Positions 15,828-24,019 of a stretch of DNA of 64,000 nt are shown here, one piece after another. How positions within the stretch are numbered: the first letter of the stretch is position 1; each line of letters starts with the position of its first letter. A program made the translations under genes and the position numbers. Origin of the DNA: CAWKGV01 sp963849305 (GTDB taxonomy: Bacteria > Pseudomonadota > Alphaproteobacteria > Acetobacterales > Acetobacteraceae); NCBI GenBank assembly GCA_963849305.1, contig CAWKGV010000025.1:1-64000 (forward strand). Direction: 5' to 3'. Below the pieces are notes generated by a model. That model saw only the letters and a program-made list of their open reading frames with translations. It did not search any database and was not told the DNA's origin.

Positions 15828-18588
15828 TCACTCGGCGGCTCGTCTCGGTGTAGCTCGCTTGGCTATCTTCTTTGGTGCGCCAGACTTCTTGCCGGCGGGC
15901 TTCTTGGAGGTGGCTTTACGCGCCGCGGTCTTGACGGTCCGCTGGGCTGGCTGCTTCGCCGTCGGGGCCGCCTTCCCTGGCACCGGCTGCGGGGCCGCCT
16001 TCCCTGGCACCGGCTGCGGGGCCGCCCTCTTCTGCCCGCCGCGCGCCTGCTTACGCGCCGCCGCGCCGCGCGGCTTGAGTTGCTTGCCCTTCTCGGCCAA
16101 CAGGGCGAGCGCGTCGGCGAGCGTCACCTCCTCCATTGTGGTGCCGCGCGGGAGGTTGGCGACGGTGGCGCCGTGCTGCACGAACGGGCCAAACCGGCCC
16201 TTGCGGACGGCGACCGGCTGCTTGTCCGACGGATGCAGCCCGAGCGTGCGGATGTTGGCCATCTTCTTGGCGAGCAGATCCACCGCCCGGTTGATGCCGA
16301 CGGTCAGCACGTCGTCGTCGCGATCGAGCGAACCGTACACGGCGCCCATCCGCACATACGGGCCGAACCGGCCGATCCCGGCCTCGATGGTCTCGCGCGT
16401 CTCGGGATGGATGCCGATGACCCGGGGCAAGGACAACAGCCCGATCGCCTGTTCTAGCGTGATCTGCTCGCCGTCCATCCCGCGCGGCAGCGAGGTGCGC
16501 TTGGGCTTGGGCGCCTTCTTGTCCTCGCTCGCCTCCCCCTGCTGGACATAGAGCCCATACGGGCCGCGACGGACAGTGATCTCCTCGCCGGTCTCGGGGT
16601 TCGGGCCGAGCGTCCGCATTCCTTCCTTCAGGGTCTCGCCCTGCTCCTCGCCGGTCTCGATCGCGAGCCGGCGGGTGAACTGGCAAGCGGGGTAGTTCGA
16701 GCAGCCGATGAAGCTGCCGTAGCGGCCGAGCTTGAGCCCGAGCCGCCCGTTGCCGCACGCCGGGCAGGCGCGCGGGTCCGACCCGTCCTCGCGGGCGGGA
16801 AAGAAATGCGGCCCGAGATCCTGGTCGAGCGCGGCGATCACATCGCTGATCTTCAGATCCCTGGTCTGCTCGACGGCGCGGGAGAACTCCTCCCAGAAGG
16901 CGCGCATGACGGCGCGCCAGTCGGCCTCACCATCGGCGATGTCGTCGAGCTTCTCCTCCATGTCCGCGGTGAAGCCGGTCTCGACGTAGTGGTCGAAGAA
17001 GCTGGTCAGGAACGCCGTGACCAGCCGGCCGCGATCTTCGGGCAGGAAGCGGCGCTTCTCCAGCCGCACGTATTTGCGGTCCTGCAACACCGAGAGGATC
17101 GAGGCATACGTGGAGGGGCGGCCGATGCCCAGCTCCTCCAGCTTCTTGACCAGGCTGGCTTCGGAAAATCGGGGCGGCGGTTGGGTGAAATGCTGCGTGG
17201 CGTCCACCGCCCCACGCTCTAGCGGGTCGCGTTCGGCCATCGGCGGCAGCATCCGGCCGTCTTCGTCCTCGGCCGCGTCGTCCTGATCCTCGCGGTAAAG
17301 CTTGAGGAACCCGTCAAAAGCCACGACCGAGCCGGTGGCGCGCAGCCGGATACCCCCTTGCTGGCCGTTGATGCCGTTGGTCACGTCCACCGTGACCTGG
17401 TCCAGCTCCGCCGATTGCATCTGCGAGGCCACGGCGCGCTTCCAGATTAGCTCGTAAAGCCGGCGCTGGTCGGCGCTTAGGGACGGCGCCACGCTCTCCG
17501 GCGTGCGCCCGACATCGGTCGGACGGATCGCCTCGTGCGCCTCCTGCGCGTTCTTTGCCTTGCTCGTGTATTCGCGGGGGGCGGCCGGCAGGTAGTCGGG
17601 GCCGTTTGCTGCCAACACGTGCTCGCGGATCGACGCGATCGCCTCGCGGGCCATCTGCACGCCATCGGTGCGCATGTAGGTGATCAGCCCGACGCTTTCG
17701 CCGCCCACGTCCATGCCTTCGTAAAGCTGCTGTGCGGTCCGCATCGTCTGCTGCGCGCCGAACCCCAGCTTGCGCGAGGCCTCCTGCTGCAAGGTGGAGG
17801 TCGTGAAGGGGGCCGGCGGGTTGCGCTTGACCCGCTTGCGCTCGACCCAGCCGACCTGGAACCGGCCCCCCTCGACCGCCGCCTTGGCGCGGAGCGCGGC
17901 GGCCTCGGTGGTCAGGTCGAACTGGTCGAGCTTGCGGCCGTCGAGATGGGTGAGCCGGGCGGTGAACGGGGCGCCTGCCGGTGTGGTGAATGCAGCCTCA
18001 ACCGTCCAGGTACTCGCGCGGGCGAAAGATCTCGATCTCCGCCTCGCGCTCGCAGATCAGCCGCAAGGCGACCGATTGCACGCGCCCGGCACTGCGGCTG
18101 CCCGGCAGCTTGCGCCAAAGAACCGGCGAGAGCGTGAAGCCCACGAGGTAGTCAAGCGCCCGGCGGGCGAGATATGCCTCGATCAACGGCTGGTCGAGGT
18201 CGCGCGGATGCGCGATGGCGGCACGGATGGCGCTGCGGGTGATCTCGTTGAAGGTGATCCGCCGGACATCGACGCCCTTCAGGGCGCGCTTTTCGTCCAG
18301 CATGGCGCGCACATGCCACGAAATCGCCTCCCCCTCGCGGTCGGGGTCCGTGGCGAGATACAAGGTGCTCGCGCCCTTGAGCGCCTTGGCGATAGCGCTG
18401 ACTTGCCTTTCCCCCCGAACGTCCGCCTCCCAGTCCATGGCAAAATCCTGGTCGGGGCGGACCGAGCCATCCTTGGGCGGCAGATCCCGGACATGGCCGA
18501 AGCTCGCCAGAACGGTGAACTTGTCACCGAGATAGCGATTGATCGTCTTGGCCTTGGCGGGAGATTCGACTACAACGACGTCGGGCAT
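15828..18588 (-). CDS. topA: DNA topoisomerase I, interrupted by a one-base insertion
   Basis: Relaxes negative supercoils; normally essential. The 5' part (18588 to about 18010) encodes the Toprim domain with VVVESPAKAKTINRYLG and DPDREGEAISWH, and SAGRVQSVALRL, up to FRPREY. The expected continuation WTVEAAFTTP is present but one frame away: an extra C at 18009/18010 turns it into LDG and a stop. The second frame is open from there through the active-site Tyr in GLITYMRTDG, a four-Cys zinc finger (CPACGNG ... CSNYPAC), three C-terminal repeats (GPYGLYVQQG, GRFGPYVRMG, GRFGPFVQHG) and a Lys/Ala-rich tail to 15828. Removing one base restores a full-length protein. Sequencing error is the simplest reading for an essential gene. 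Confidence 0.93.
15964..16017. repeat. Exact 27-base tandem duplication inside the topA tail
   Basis: Two identical, adjacent 27-base units (15964-15990 and 15991-16017) encode AAPQPVPGK twice in the basic C-terminal tail of topoisomerase I. The frame is preserved. This looks like recent slippage. Confidence 0.85.
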
Positions 18589-18614
18589 TTTGTCCTGTCG
18601 GTTGGCCGGGGCGG

Positions 18615-19796
18615 TTATGGCAGGAGCGCGATTCGTGCTCCCGGCAGGCTCTCAATCCGCCCCGCCAGTTCCAGTTCCAGCAGTGCCGCCATCACGGCGG
18701 CGGGAGAGAACTGGCAGCGGCGCACCACGTCGTCAACAGCCGTCGGAGCTGCATCAAGCAATTCAACTACTTGCAGTCGGGCAGCATCCAGGCTGGAAGG
18801 TGGTTCGGGCGGCTCCTCCCAGGCCGGCGCAGATTCGGCGAGGCGGTCCGGCGTGCCCCTCGCCGCTCCATTGGCGAATAGCGGAGCGCGGGCCAGGCCC
18901 TGCCGCAGCGGATGGTCCGGGAGATTCGCAAGCACGTCTTCCGCGGTCTCGGTCAGGTGCGCGCCCTGGCGAATCAGGTCATTGGACCCGCGCGCGCGCG
19001 GGTCCAATGGGGAACCTGGGACCGCGAACAGCTCACGCCCAGCCTCTTGGGCGAGCCGGGCGGTAATCAGGCTGCCGGAGCGCGGCGCCGCCTCGATCAC
19101 CACCACTCCCAGGGCGAGACCGGCGATCAGGCGGTTGCGGCGCGGGAAATGGCGCGCTTGCGGGACGGTGCCGAGCGGCGCCTCGGAGATGACCGCGCCC
19201 TGCTGGGCAATTCGGCGCTGCAAGTCGGCGTGCTCGGGCGGATAGGGGCAATCGAGCGCGCCGGCGACCGCAGCGATCGTGCTGCCGCCGCGCAAGGCGC
19301 CCTGATGGGCGGCGGCATCCACGCCGCGCGCGAGGCCGGAGACGACAATCAGGCCGGCGGTCGCCAATTCTTCAGCTAGCGTTTCGGCCATGCGCTGGCC
19401 GTTGGCGGAGGCGTTCCGGCCGCCGACCAACGCCACCGCGCGCGCGGAGAGCGTCCGCACGTCTCCGAGTGCTGCCAGCACCGGCGGCGCATCATCGAGC
19501 AGGGCCAGCAGCGACGGGTAATCCGGCCGGCCAAGGATCAGCAGCCTGCCGCCGAGTTTCGCCAACCGTTCCAGCTCGCGCGCGATTTCCCCCTCAGTGG
19601 GAACAGCCGGCGCCCCGGTCTTCCCGCCGGCGCGGGCCAGGGCAGGAAGCGCCTCGATGGCAGCGGCGGCCGAGCCGTAGCGGGCCAGCATTCGACGATA
19701 GGCGACCGGCCCGACACCCTCGGCGCGGGCGAGCCGGAGGTGATCGCGGGTGTCGTTCAGCCCGTCCTTGCGGCGCATCGAAGGCTCCCCGTTCAC
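18615..19796 (-). CDS. dprA: DNA-processing protein DprA
   Basis: A 393-residue DprA/Smf protein that loads RecA on incoming single-stranded DNA during natural transformation. The N-terminal helical part (RMLARYGSAAAAIEALP) is followed by the Rossmann core: VALVGGRNASANGQRMAE, VVSGLARGVDAAAHQGAL, GALDCPYPPEH, HFPRRNRLIAGLALGVVVIE and SGSLITARLAQE, then FAVPGSP and GSNDLIRQGA. The C-terminus (about 330-393) is a winged-helix domain of the DprA type. Its start overlaps the plsY stop by four bases and topA follows 26 bases on, so plsY-dprA-topA-rnr look like one transcription unit. Confidence 0.95.
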   Translation of the reverse strand: MNGEPSMRRKDGLNDTRDHLRLARAEGVGPVAYRRMLARYGSAAAAIEALPALARAGGKTGAPAVPTEGEIARELERLAKLGGRLLILGRPDYPSLLALLDDAPPVLAALGDVRTLSARAVALVGGRNASANGQRMAETLAEELATAGLIVVSGLARGVDAAAHQGALRGGSTIAAVAGALDCPYPPEHADLQRRIAQQGAVISEAPLGTVPQARHFPRRNRLIAGLALGVVVIEAAPRSGSLITARLAQEAGRELFAVPGSPLDPRARGSNDLIRQGAHLTETAEDVLANLPDHPLRQGLARAPLFANGAARGTPDRLAESAPAWEEPPEPPSSLDAARLQVVELLDAAPTAVDDVVRRCQFSPAAVMAALLELELAGRIESLPGARIALLP

Positions 19797-20374
19797 GCCT
19801 TGGCGCCGATTCGCGGCTCCGTGCCGGCGAGCAGCCGGCGGATGTTGGCGTGATGTCGGGCGAACACAACCACGGCAATCGCCAAGGAAAGCTTAACGAG
19901 GCCGCCGTCGGCAAGCGCCCAGGCGAACAGCGGCGTGAGCGCGAAGGCGGCCAGGGCCGATAGCGAGGAGATGCGCGCGAGCTTCGCCGTGACGAGCCAG
20001 GTCGCGCAGGCGAGCACGCCGACCGGCCAGGCGGCGGCGAGCAGCACGCCGAGCCCAGTCGCCACGCCCTTGCCGCCGCGAAAGCCGAGCCAGACGGGGA
20101 ATAAATGCCCGAGCACGGCCCCGCCTCCGGCCCACAACCCGGCCTCGTGTCCCGCGAGCCAGAAGCCGAGCAGCACCGCCACGGCGCCTTTTACGGCGTC
20201 GAGCAACAGCGTCGTGGCCGCCAGTCCCTTGCGGCCGGTGCGCAGCACGTTGGTTGCGCCAATACTGCCGGAGCCAATGCCGCGGATATCGCCGAGTCCC
20301 GCGGCGCGGGTGAGCAGCCAGCCGAACGGGATCGAGCCGAGCGCGTAGCCCAGGACAATGTAGAGCGGCGGCAC
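19793..20374 (-). CDS. plsY: Acyl-phosphate:glycerol-3-phosphate acyltransferase
   Basis: An inner-membrane enzyme that starts phospholipid synthesis by moving the acyl group from acyl phosphate to glycerol-3-phosphate. At 193 residues it has the expected size. The three PlsY motifs are visible: GSGSIGATNVLR, GHLFPVWLGFRGGKGVAT and RHHANIRRLL, separated by hydrophobic segments (for example GLGVLLAAAWPVGVLACATW) that account for about five membrane spans. It is the first gene of the plsY-dprA-topA-rnr series on the minus strand. Confidence 0.96.
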   Translation of the reverse strand: MPPLYIVLGYALGSIPFGWLLTRAAGLGDIRGIGSGSIGATNVLRTGRKGLAATTLLLDAVKGAVAVLLGFWLAGHEAGLWAGGGAVLGHLFPVWLGFRGGKGVATGLGVLLAAAWPVGVLACATWLVTAKLARISSLSALAAFALTPLFAWALADGGLVKLSLAIAVVVFARHHANIRRLLAGTEPRIGAKA

Positions 20375-20378
20375 TCGT

Positions 20379-20963
20379 CTAGCCGGTCGACGTCGTGCGA
20401 TACGCGGCCGCGAGGGCTAGCTCCAGCCCGATGCTTTCCAGGTGCAGCGTTTCGCCGGGGCCGATCACCGCGGGCGTCTCAGGCCAATTGCCGTCCGGCG
20501 CGCGCTGCAACAGGTCGGCGCGCATTTCGGTGCTGGAGATCACCAGGATGTCCGCGACGCTCGGGATAGTCGTGTAGGTCCAGACATTCGCCCAAGTCTC
20601 GGCGGCATTGGAAGGCGACAGGATCTCGACCAGCAGCACCGGGTCGGTCATCAGTCGCTCGCGGCCGGGCGGAGAGCAGGTTACCGCAAGGTCCGGGATG
20701 CGGACATTGTGGGCGGCGCGGACCCGCGGCACAACGCCGGCATTCACGATCAGACGGCACCGGCTGCCGGACTGGACTAGGTGGTTGCCAATCAGGCGGG
20801 CCAGCTCTGCCTGGATCGCGCCGTGTGCCTCGGTGGCGGGCGCCATAGCCTCGGGCACCCCGTCGCGGAGTTGCCACAATCGCCCGGAGCGGTCGCCGCT
20901 ATCCCACGCCAGGAACTCGGCGACGGTCTGGCGTTCCGGGCACGGTTTGCGCAGGGCGACCAT
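20379..20963 (-). CDS. Uma2-family predicted endonuclease
   Basis: A 194-residue protein of the Uma2 (DUF820) family with a PD-(D/E)XK nuclease-like fold. Supporting sequence: the N-terminal TVAEFLAWD, AHGAIQAELARLIGNHL, NVRIPDLAVTCSP (the PD of the motif), DPVLLVEILSPSN (the acidic residue) and a late ADILVISSTEMRADLLQR. The physiological target of Uma2 proteins is not established, and they are abundant in cyanobacteria and scattered elsewhere, often as accessory genes. It lies four bases upstream of plsY on the same strand but is not an obvious functional partner. Confidence 0.85.
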   Translation of the reverse strand: MVALRKPCPERQTVAEFLAWDSGDRSGRLWQLRDGVPEAMAPATEAHGAIQAELARLIGNHLVQSGSRCRLIVNAGVVPRVRAAHNVRIPDLAVTCSPPGRERLMTDPVLLVEILSPSNAAETWANVWTYTTIPSVADILVISSTEMRADLLQRAPDGNWPETPAVIGPGETLHLESIGLELALAAAYRTTSTG

Positions 20964-21012
20964 GACTGAATTATACCGGGATGTGGGGCAAGACTTCCAC
21001 GGCCTGACACGC

Positions 21013-21438
21013 TTAGGATCGCTTCAACGGGCCGCCCAGCGACCATTCATGCCCGAACGGATCGCGGAGCTTGGCGTAACGTTGGCCCCAGAACATGTCG
21101 TTCGCCGGCATGACCACCACCGCACCCGCTTCGGCCGCGCGCGCGAGCGCGGCATCGACGTCCGGCACCTCCAGATGGATTGTTATCGGCGGCGCAACTT
21201 GCTCCGAGGGCGCGCGTGAACGTCCCTCGTTGAACTCCGGAAAATCGTCGCACAGCATCACGACGGCGCCGTTCAGGGCGAGCGAGGCGTGCAGCAGGCG
21301 CCTTCCGTCCTCAGCCGGCAACCGGAACACCTCGCGCGCGCCGAACGCCTGTTCCTAGAACCCGATTGCCGCTTGGGCATCGGCCACGACGAGATGGGGG
21401 GTGACGGGCGGCATCGGCGGGTGCCCTGCTTCCGACAT
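21013..21438 (-). pseudogene. VOC/glyoxalase-fold protein with an in-frame stop
   Basis: Reading from an ATG at 21438, the frame gives PPVTPHLVVADAQAAIGF, then TAG at 21355-21357, then continues in the same frame with EQAFGAREVFRL, HASLALNGAVVMLCDDFPEF, IHLEVPDVDAALARAAEAGA, FWGQRYAKLRDPFGHEWSLG. This is a complete PhnB/glyoxalase-like VOC protein with a stop where family members usually have an aromatic residue (YEQAFGA), so a Tyr codon probably became TAG. The downstream part could start alone at 21330 but would lack the first beta-alpha unit. The 5' end overlaps nothing essential on this strand. Confidence 0.85.
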
Positions 21439-21501
21439 GGCGGTTCTCATCCCTTTGTTCTCGCCGTAACCTATGCGATTAGCGGCAATCCGGAGGATCA
21501 A

Positions 21502-22287
21502 ATGGTCGCAGGCGCACGCACGCCCCTCACCGTCGATCTGAGCGAGGTCAGGGTCGCCATCAGCGCCGGGGCCAACGGCATCGGCAGGGTCATGGCCGAC
21601 AGCTTCGCCGCCTGCGGCGCCCGCGTCTTCGTCTCGGACGTGGACGAAGCGGCGCTCGCTGCGTGCGGCCATGCGGGGATGCGCGCCGACGCTGGGCGGC
21701 CATCCGATAACGCCGCCTTCATCGACGCGGCGCTCGGTCATCTCGGCGGGTTGGACGTGCTGGTGAACAACGCCGGGATCGCCGGGCCCACCGCACGCGT
21801 GGAGGAGGTCACGCCGGAGGCGCTGGAGGCGACGCTGCAGGTCGATCTGGCCAGCATGTTCCACTGCGCCCGCCGCGCCATCCCGGCGCTGCGAGGCGCC
21901 GGCGGGGGCGCGATCGTCAATCTCAGCTCGGCGGCGGGGCGTTTCGGCTTCCCGCTGCGCGCGCCCTACTCGGCCGCCAAATGGGGCGTGATCGGCCTGA
22001 CCAAGTCGCTCGCGATCGAGCTTGGCCCCGATGGCATCCGCGTCAACGCCATCTTGCCCGGGCCGGTGGACGGGGCGCGCATCCGCGCTGTGATCAAGGC
22101 CAAGGCCGAGGCCGCCGGCATCTCCGAGACCGAGATGGCCGAACGCATGGTCGCCACCACCAGCCTGCGCTGCTTCGTCACCCAGCAGGACATTGCCAAC
22201 ATGGCGCTTTATCTTGCCAGCCCCTTCGGGGCCACGATCAGCGGGCAGGCGATCAGCGTGGATGCCGACATGCAGACGATGGTTTAA
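21502..22287 (+). CDS. Short-chain dehydrogenase/reductase (SDR)
   Basis: A 261-residue classical SDR that oxidises or reduces a hydroxyl/keto group with NAD(P). The ATG at 21502 follows GGAGG at normal spacing. The cofactor loop is slightly unusual (ISAGANGIG rather than TGxxxGIG). VNNAGIAGP, the catalytic Ser in IVNLSSAAG, and Tyr/Lys in YSAAKWG are intact, as is RVNAILPGPVDG. The Asp after the second strand (VFVSDVDEA) suggests NAD(H). The C-terminus SGQAISVDADMQTMV is family-typical. The substrate cannot be inferred. It is divergent from the VOC pseudogene. Confidence 0.92.
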   Translation: MVAGARTPLTVDLSEVRVAISAGANGIGRVMADSFAACGARVFVSDVDEAALAACGHAGMRADAGRPSDNAAFIDAALGHLGGLDVLVNNAGIAGPTARVEEVTPEALEATLQVDLASMFHCARRAIPALRGAGGGAIVNLSSAAGRFGFPLRAPYSAAKWGVIGLTKSLAIELGPDGIRVNAILPGPVDGARIRAVIKAKAEAAGISETEMAERMVATTSLRCFVTQQDIANMALYLASPFGATISGQAISVDADMQTMV

Positions 22288-22394
22288 CGCCGCTCGAGAT
22301 CCCCCGCTCGGCATCGGTGTGACACTTCGGCAACACGGGTTGCGGCGCGGGGCGGCCTCTGCGATAAAGGCTCAGATTTTCGGCGGCGCACAAT

Positions 22395-23018
22395 ATGTGG
22401 GCGGGTCGGCGAGCCAACGCCCCCACGCCTGGCGCTCCGGAGGAACAGGAGCTGCGTTTGCCCGACGGCGGACAGCATTTTCCGGCGCTTGTCCTGAATG
22501 CGGATTTCCGTCCGCTGTCCTATTTCCCCCTTTCGGTCTGGGCCTGGCAGGACGCGGTGAAGGCGGTGTTCCTCGACCGGGTTTCGGTGCTGAGCGAGTA
22601 TGAAACCGAGGTTCGCTCGCCCAGCGTGGTCATGCGCCTGCCGAGTGTGATCGCGCTGAAGGACTACATCCCGTCGGCGCGCCGGCCGGCCTTTACGCGC
22701 TTCAACGTGTTCCTGCGCGACGGTTTCACCTGCCAGTATTGCGGCGGCCGCTACCCGGCGCATGACCTGACGTTCGATCATGTGGTCCCGCGTAGCCGGG
22801 GTGGGCGGACGACATGGCAGAACGTCGTCACCGCCTGCGGGGAGTGCAACTTGCGCAAGGGCTCGCGGGTGCCGCGCGAATGCGCAATGTCGCCCCGCTC
22901 GCACCCGCGACAGCCCACCACCTGGGAATTGCAGGAGCAGGGCCGCGCCTTCCCGCCCAACTACCTACACCAGAGCTGGCGCGACTTCCTCTATTGGGAC
23001 AGCGAACTGGAGAGCTGA
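22395..23018 (+). CDS. HNH endonuclease
   Basis: A 207-residue protein widespread in alphaproteobacteria. The N-terminal half (LVLNADFRPLSYFPLSVWAW) precedes the nuclease: CQYCGGRYPAHDLTFDHVVP, then SRGGRTTWQNVVTACGECN with NLRKG. Two Cys pairs hold the zinc and the DHVVP His is the general base. The pattern matches stand-alone HNH proteins of unknown cellular role rather than a restriction system, as no methyltransferase is nearby. The exact start is uncertain; the ATG at 22395 gives about 30 poorly conserved residues first. Confidence 0.88.
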   Translation: MWAGRRANAPTPGAPEEQELRLPDGGQHFPALVLNADFRPLSYFPLSVWAWQDAVKAVFLDRVSVLSEYETEVRSPSVVMRLPSVIALKDYIPSARRPAFTRFNVFLRDGFTCQYCGGRYPAHDLTFDHVVPRSRGGRTTWQNVVTACGECNLRKGSRVPRECAMSPRSHPRQPTTWELQEQGRAFPPNYLHQSWRDFLYWDSELES

Positions 23019-23049
23019 GGCATCCAGGTTCGGCGCAACGTGCACGCGA

Positions 23050-23382
23050 TCAGTCCGCGGGCACCGCCAGGATCGACCCGCTCTTCGCATCCACCGTCAC
23101 CCGGAACTGCTTGCCGTCCTTCGTCGCGTCGGCGGTGAAGTGATCCCCGTCATTGTCCATGTAGCCAATGCCGGTGTAGCCCCTGGCCTGTAGTTCCTTG
23201 TACGCTTGCAGTTCCGTCATCCGTTGCGGCCAGCCGGTCACTCCGGGTGCCGTGCCGCCGTGTTTTGGGCTGCCGGAGGCAGGGGTGTTGCTATTTTGGG
23301 CGGTCGCTGGGCCTGACCCGCCAGCGCCAATCACGCCTACGGCGATCACGGCTGCCAACGCCGTTCTGCCGAACATCGTCAT
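23050..23382 (-). CDS. Small exported PepSY-like protein
   Basis: 110 residues with a signal peptide (FGRTALAAVIAVGVIGAGG, cleavage near ATAQ). The mature part MTELQAYKELQARGYTGIG followed by DNDGDHFTADATKDGKQFRV and a last strand VDAKSGSILAVP resembles the PepSY fold, a small periplasmic domain often linked to protease inhibition. Only one such domain is present. It lies eight bases downstream of the DUF2939 gene on the same strand, and the two are probably co-transcribed. Confidence 0.7.
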   Translation of the reverse strand: MTMFGRTALAAVIAVGVIGAGGSGPATAQNSNTPASGSPKHGGTAPGVTGWPQRMTELQAYKELQARGYTGIGYMDNDGDHFTADATKDGKQFRVTVDAKSGSILAVPAD

Positions 23383-23389
23383 TCCGCCC

Positions 23390-23896
23390 TCAGTCTCTCG
23401 TCGCGGTTGTGGATTGCCTCGCCTTGCTCAGAAGCTCCTCAGGCAGCCATGCCCGCGTGACGCGCCAAGAGCCGTCCTGCAACTGCATCAGCAACTTGAT
23501 CCGCTGATGCCGCTGGCCTGTGCCGAGCACGACCATGAAGCTCGCTGGCCCCGTGAAATACGCGTACTCGAACCCCCCTCTTTGGCCCGCCGTCGGCCCG
23601 GCGTCCCGCAACGTCGTGAGCAGGCCGTCGGGAGTCATCCTTCCATCCACCGCGGCGCCTTTGATGAACGAGCTGCCGAATGGCGCCAGCTCCTGGCCGC
23701 CAGGGCCGGCCGGGTCGTCGGCCAAATCCTCCTTCACGCCCTCTTGCACCGAGGACCAGTCCACCAGCTTGCGCAGCTCTCGCGCGTTCCCGGTCCGCAC
23801 GGCGGCGTTCAGGCGGTAGAAGGTGGTACAAGGATAGGCAACGTAGCCCACGACCAGCACGGCCAAGGCGGCGGCGACAGGCGTCTTGGCGATCAT
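23390..23896 (-). CDS. DUF2939 membrane-anchored protein
   Basis: 168 residues. An N-terminal hydrophobic stretch (PVAAALAVLVVGYVAYP) would anchor or export it. The rest shows the DUF2939 pattern: YPCTTFYRLNAAVRTGNARE, LVDWSSVQEGVKEDL and, near the end, MQLQDGSWRVTRAWLPEEL. No biochemical role is known for the family, which is common in proteobacteria. It precedes the PepSY-like gene. Confidence 0.8.
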   Translation of the reverse strand: MIAKTPVAAALAVLVVGYVAYPCTTFYRLNAAVRTGNARELRKLVDWSSVQEGVKEDLADDPAGPGGQELAPFGSSFIKGAAVDGRMTPDGLLTTLRDAGPTAGQRGGFEYAYFTGPASFMVVLGTGQRHQRIKLLMQLQDGSWRVTRAWLPEELLSKARQSTTATRD

Positions 23897-24019
23897 GCGC
23901 TCTCCATTTCGTTCCCGGACGACCTCAGCTTAGCCGCTGGTATGGCCAGCGGTATCAATTCGCGGCGGCCAAAACCGCTTGAAGTCGTGACTTTCTTGCG
24001 AGCTAACCGTTTCGCCAGG

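Noticed and set aside
21355..22314. Long minus-strand open frame opposite the SDR gene
   Set aside because: It is antisense to a clearly conserved SDR; only its last 27 codons are meaningful, as the start of the VOC pseudogene. High GC removes stops from antisense frames.
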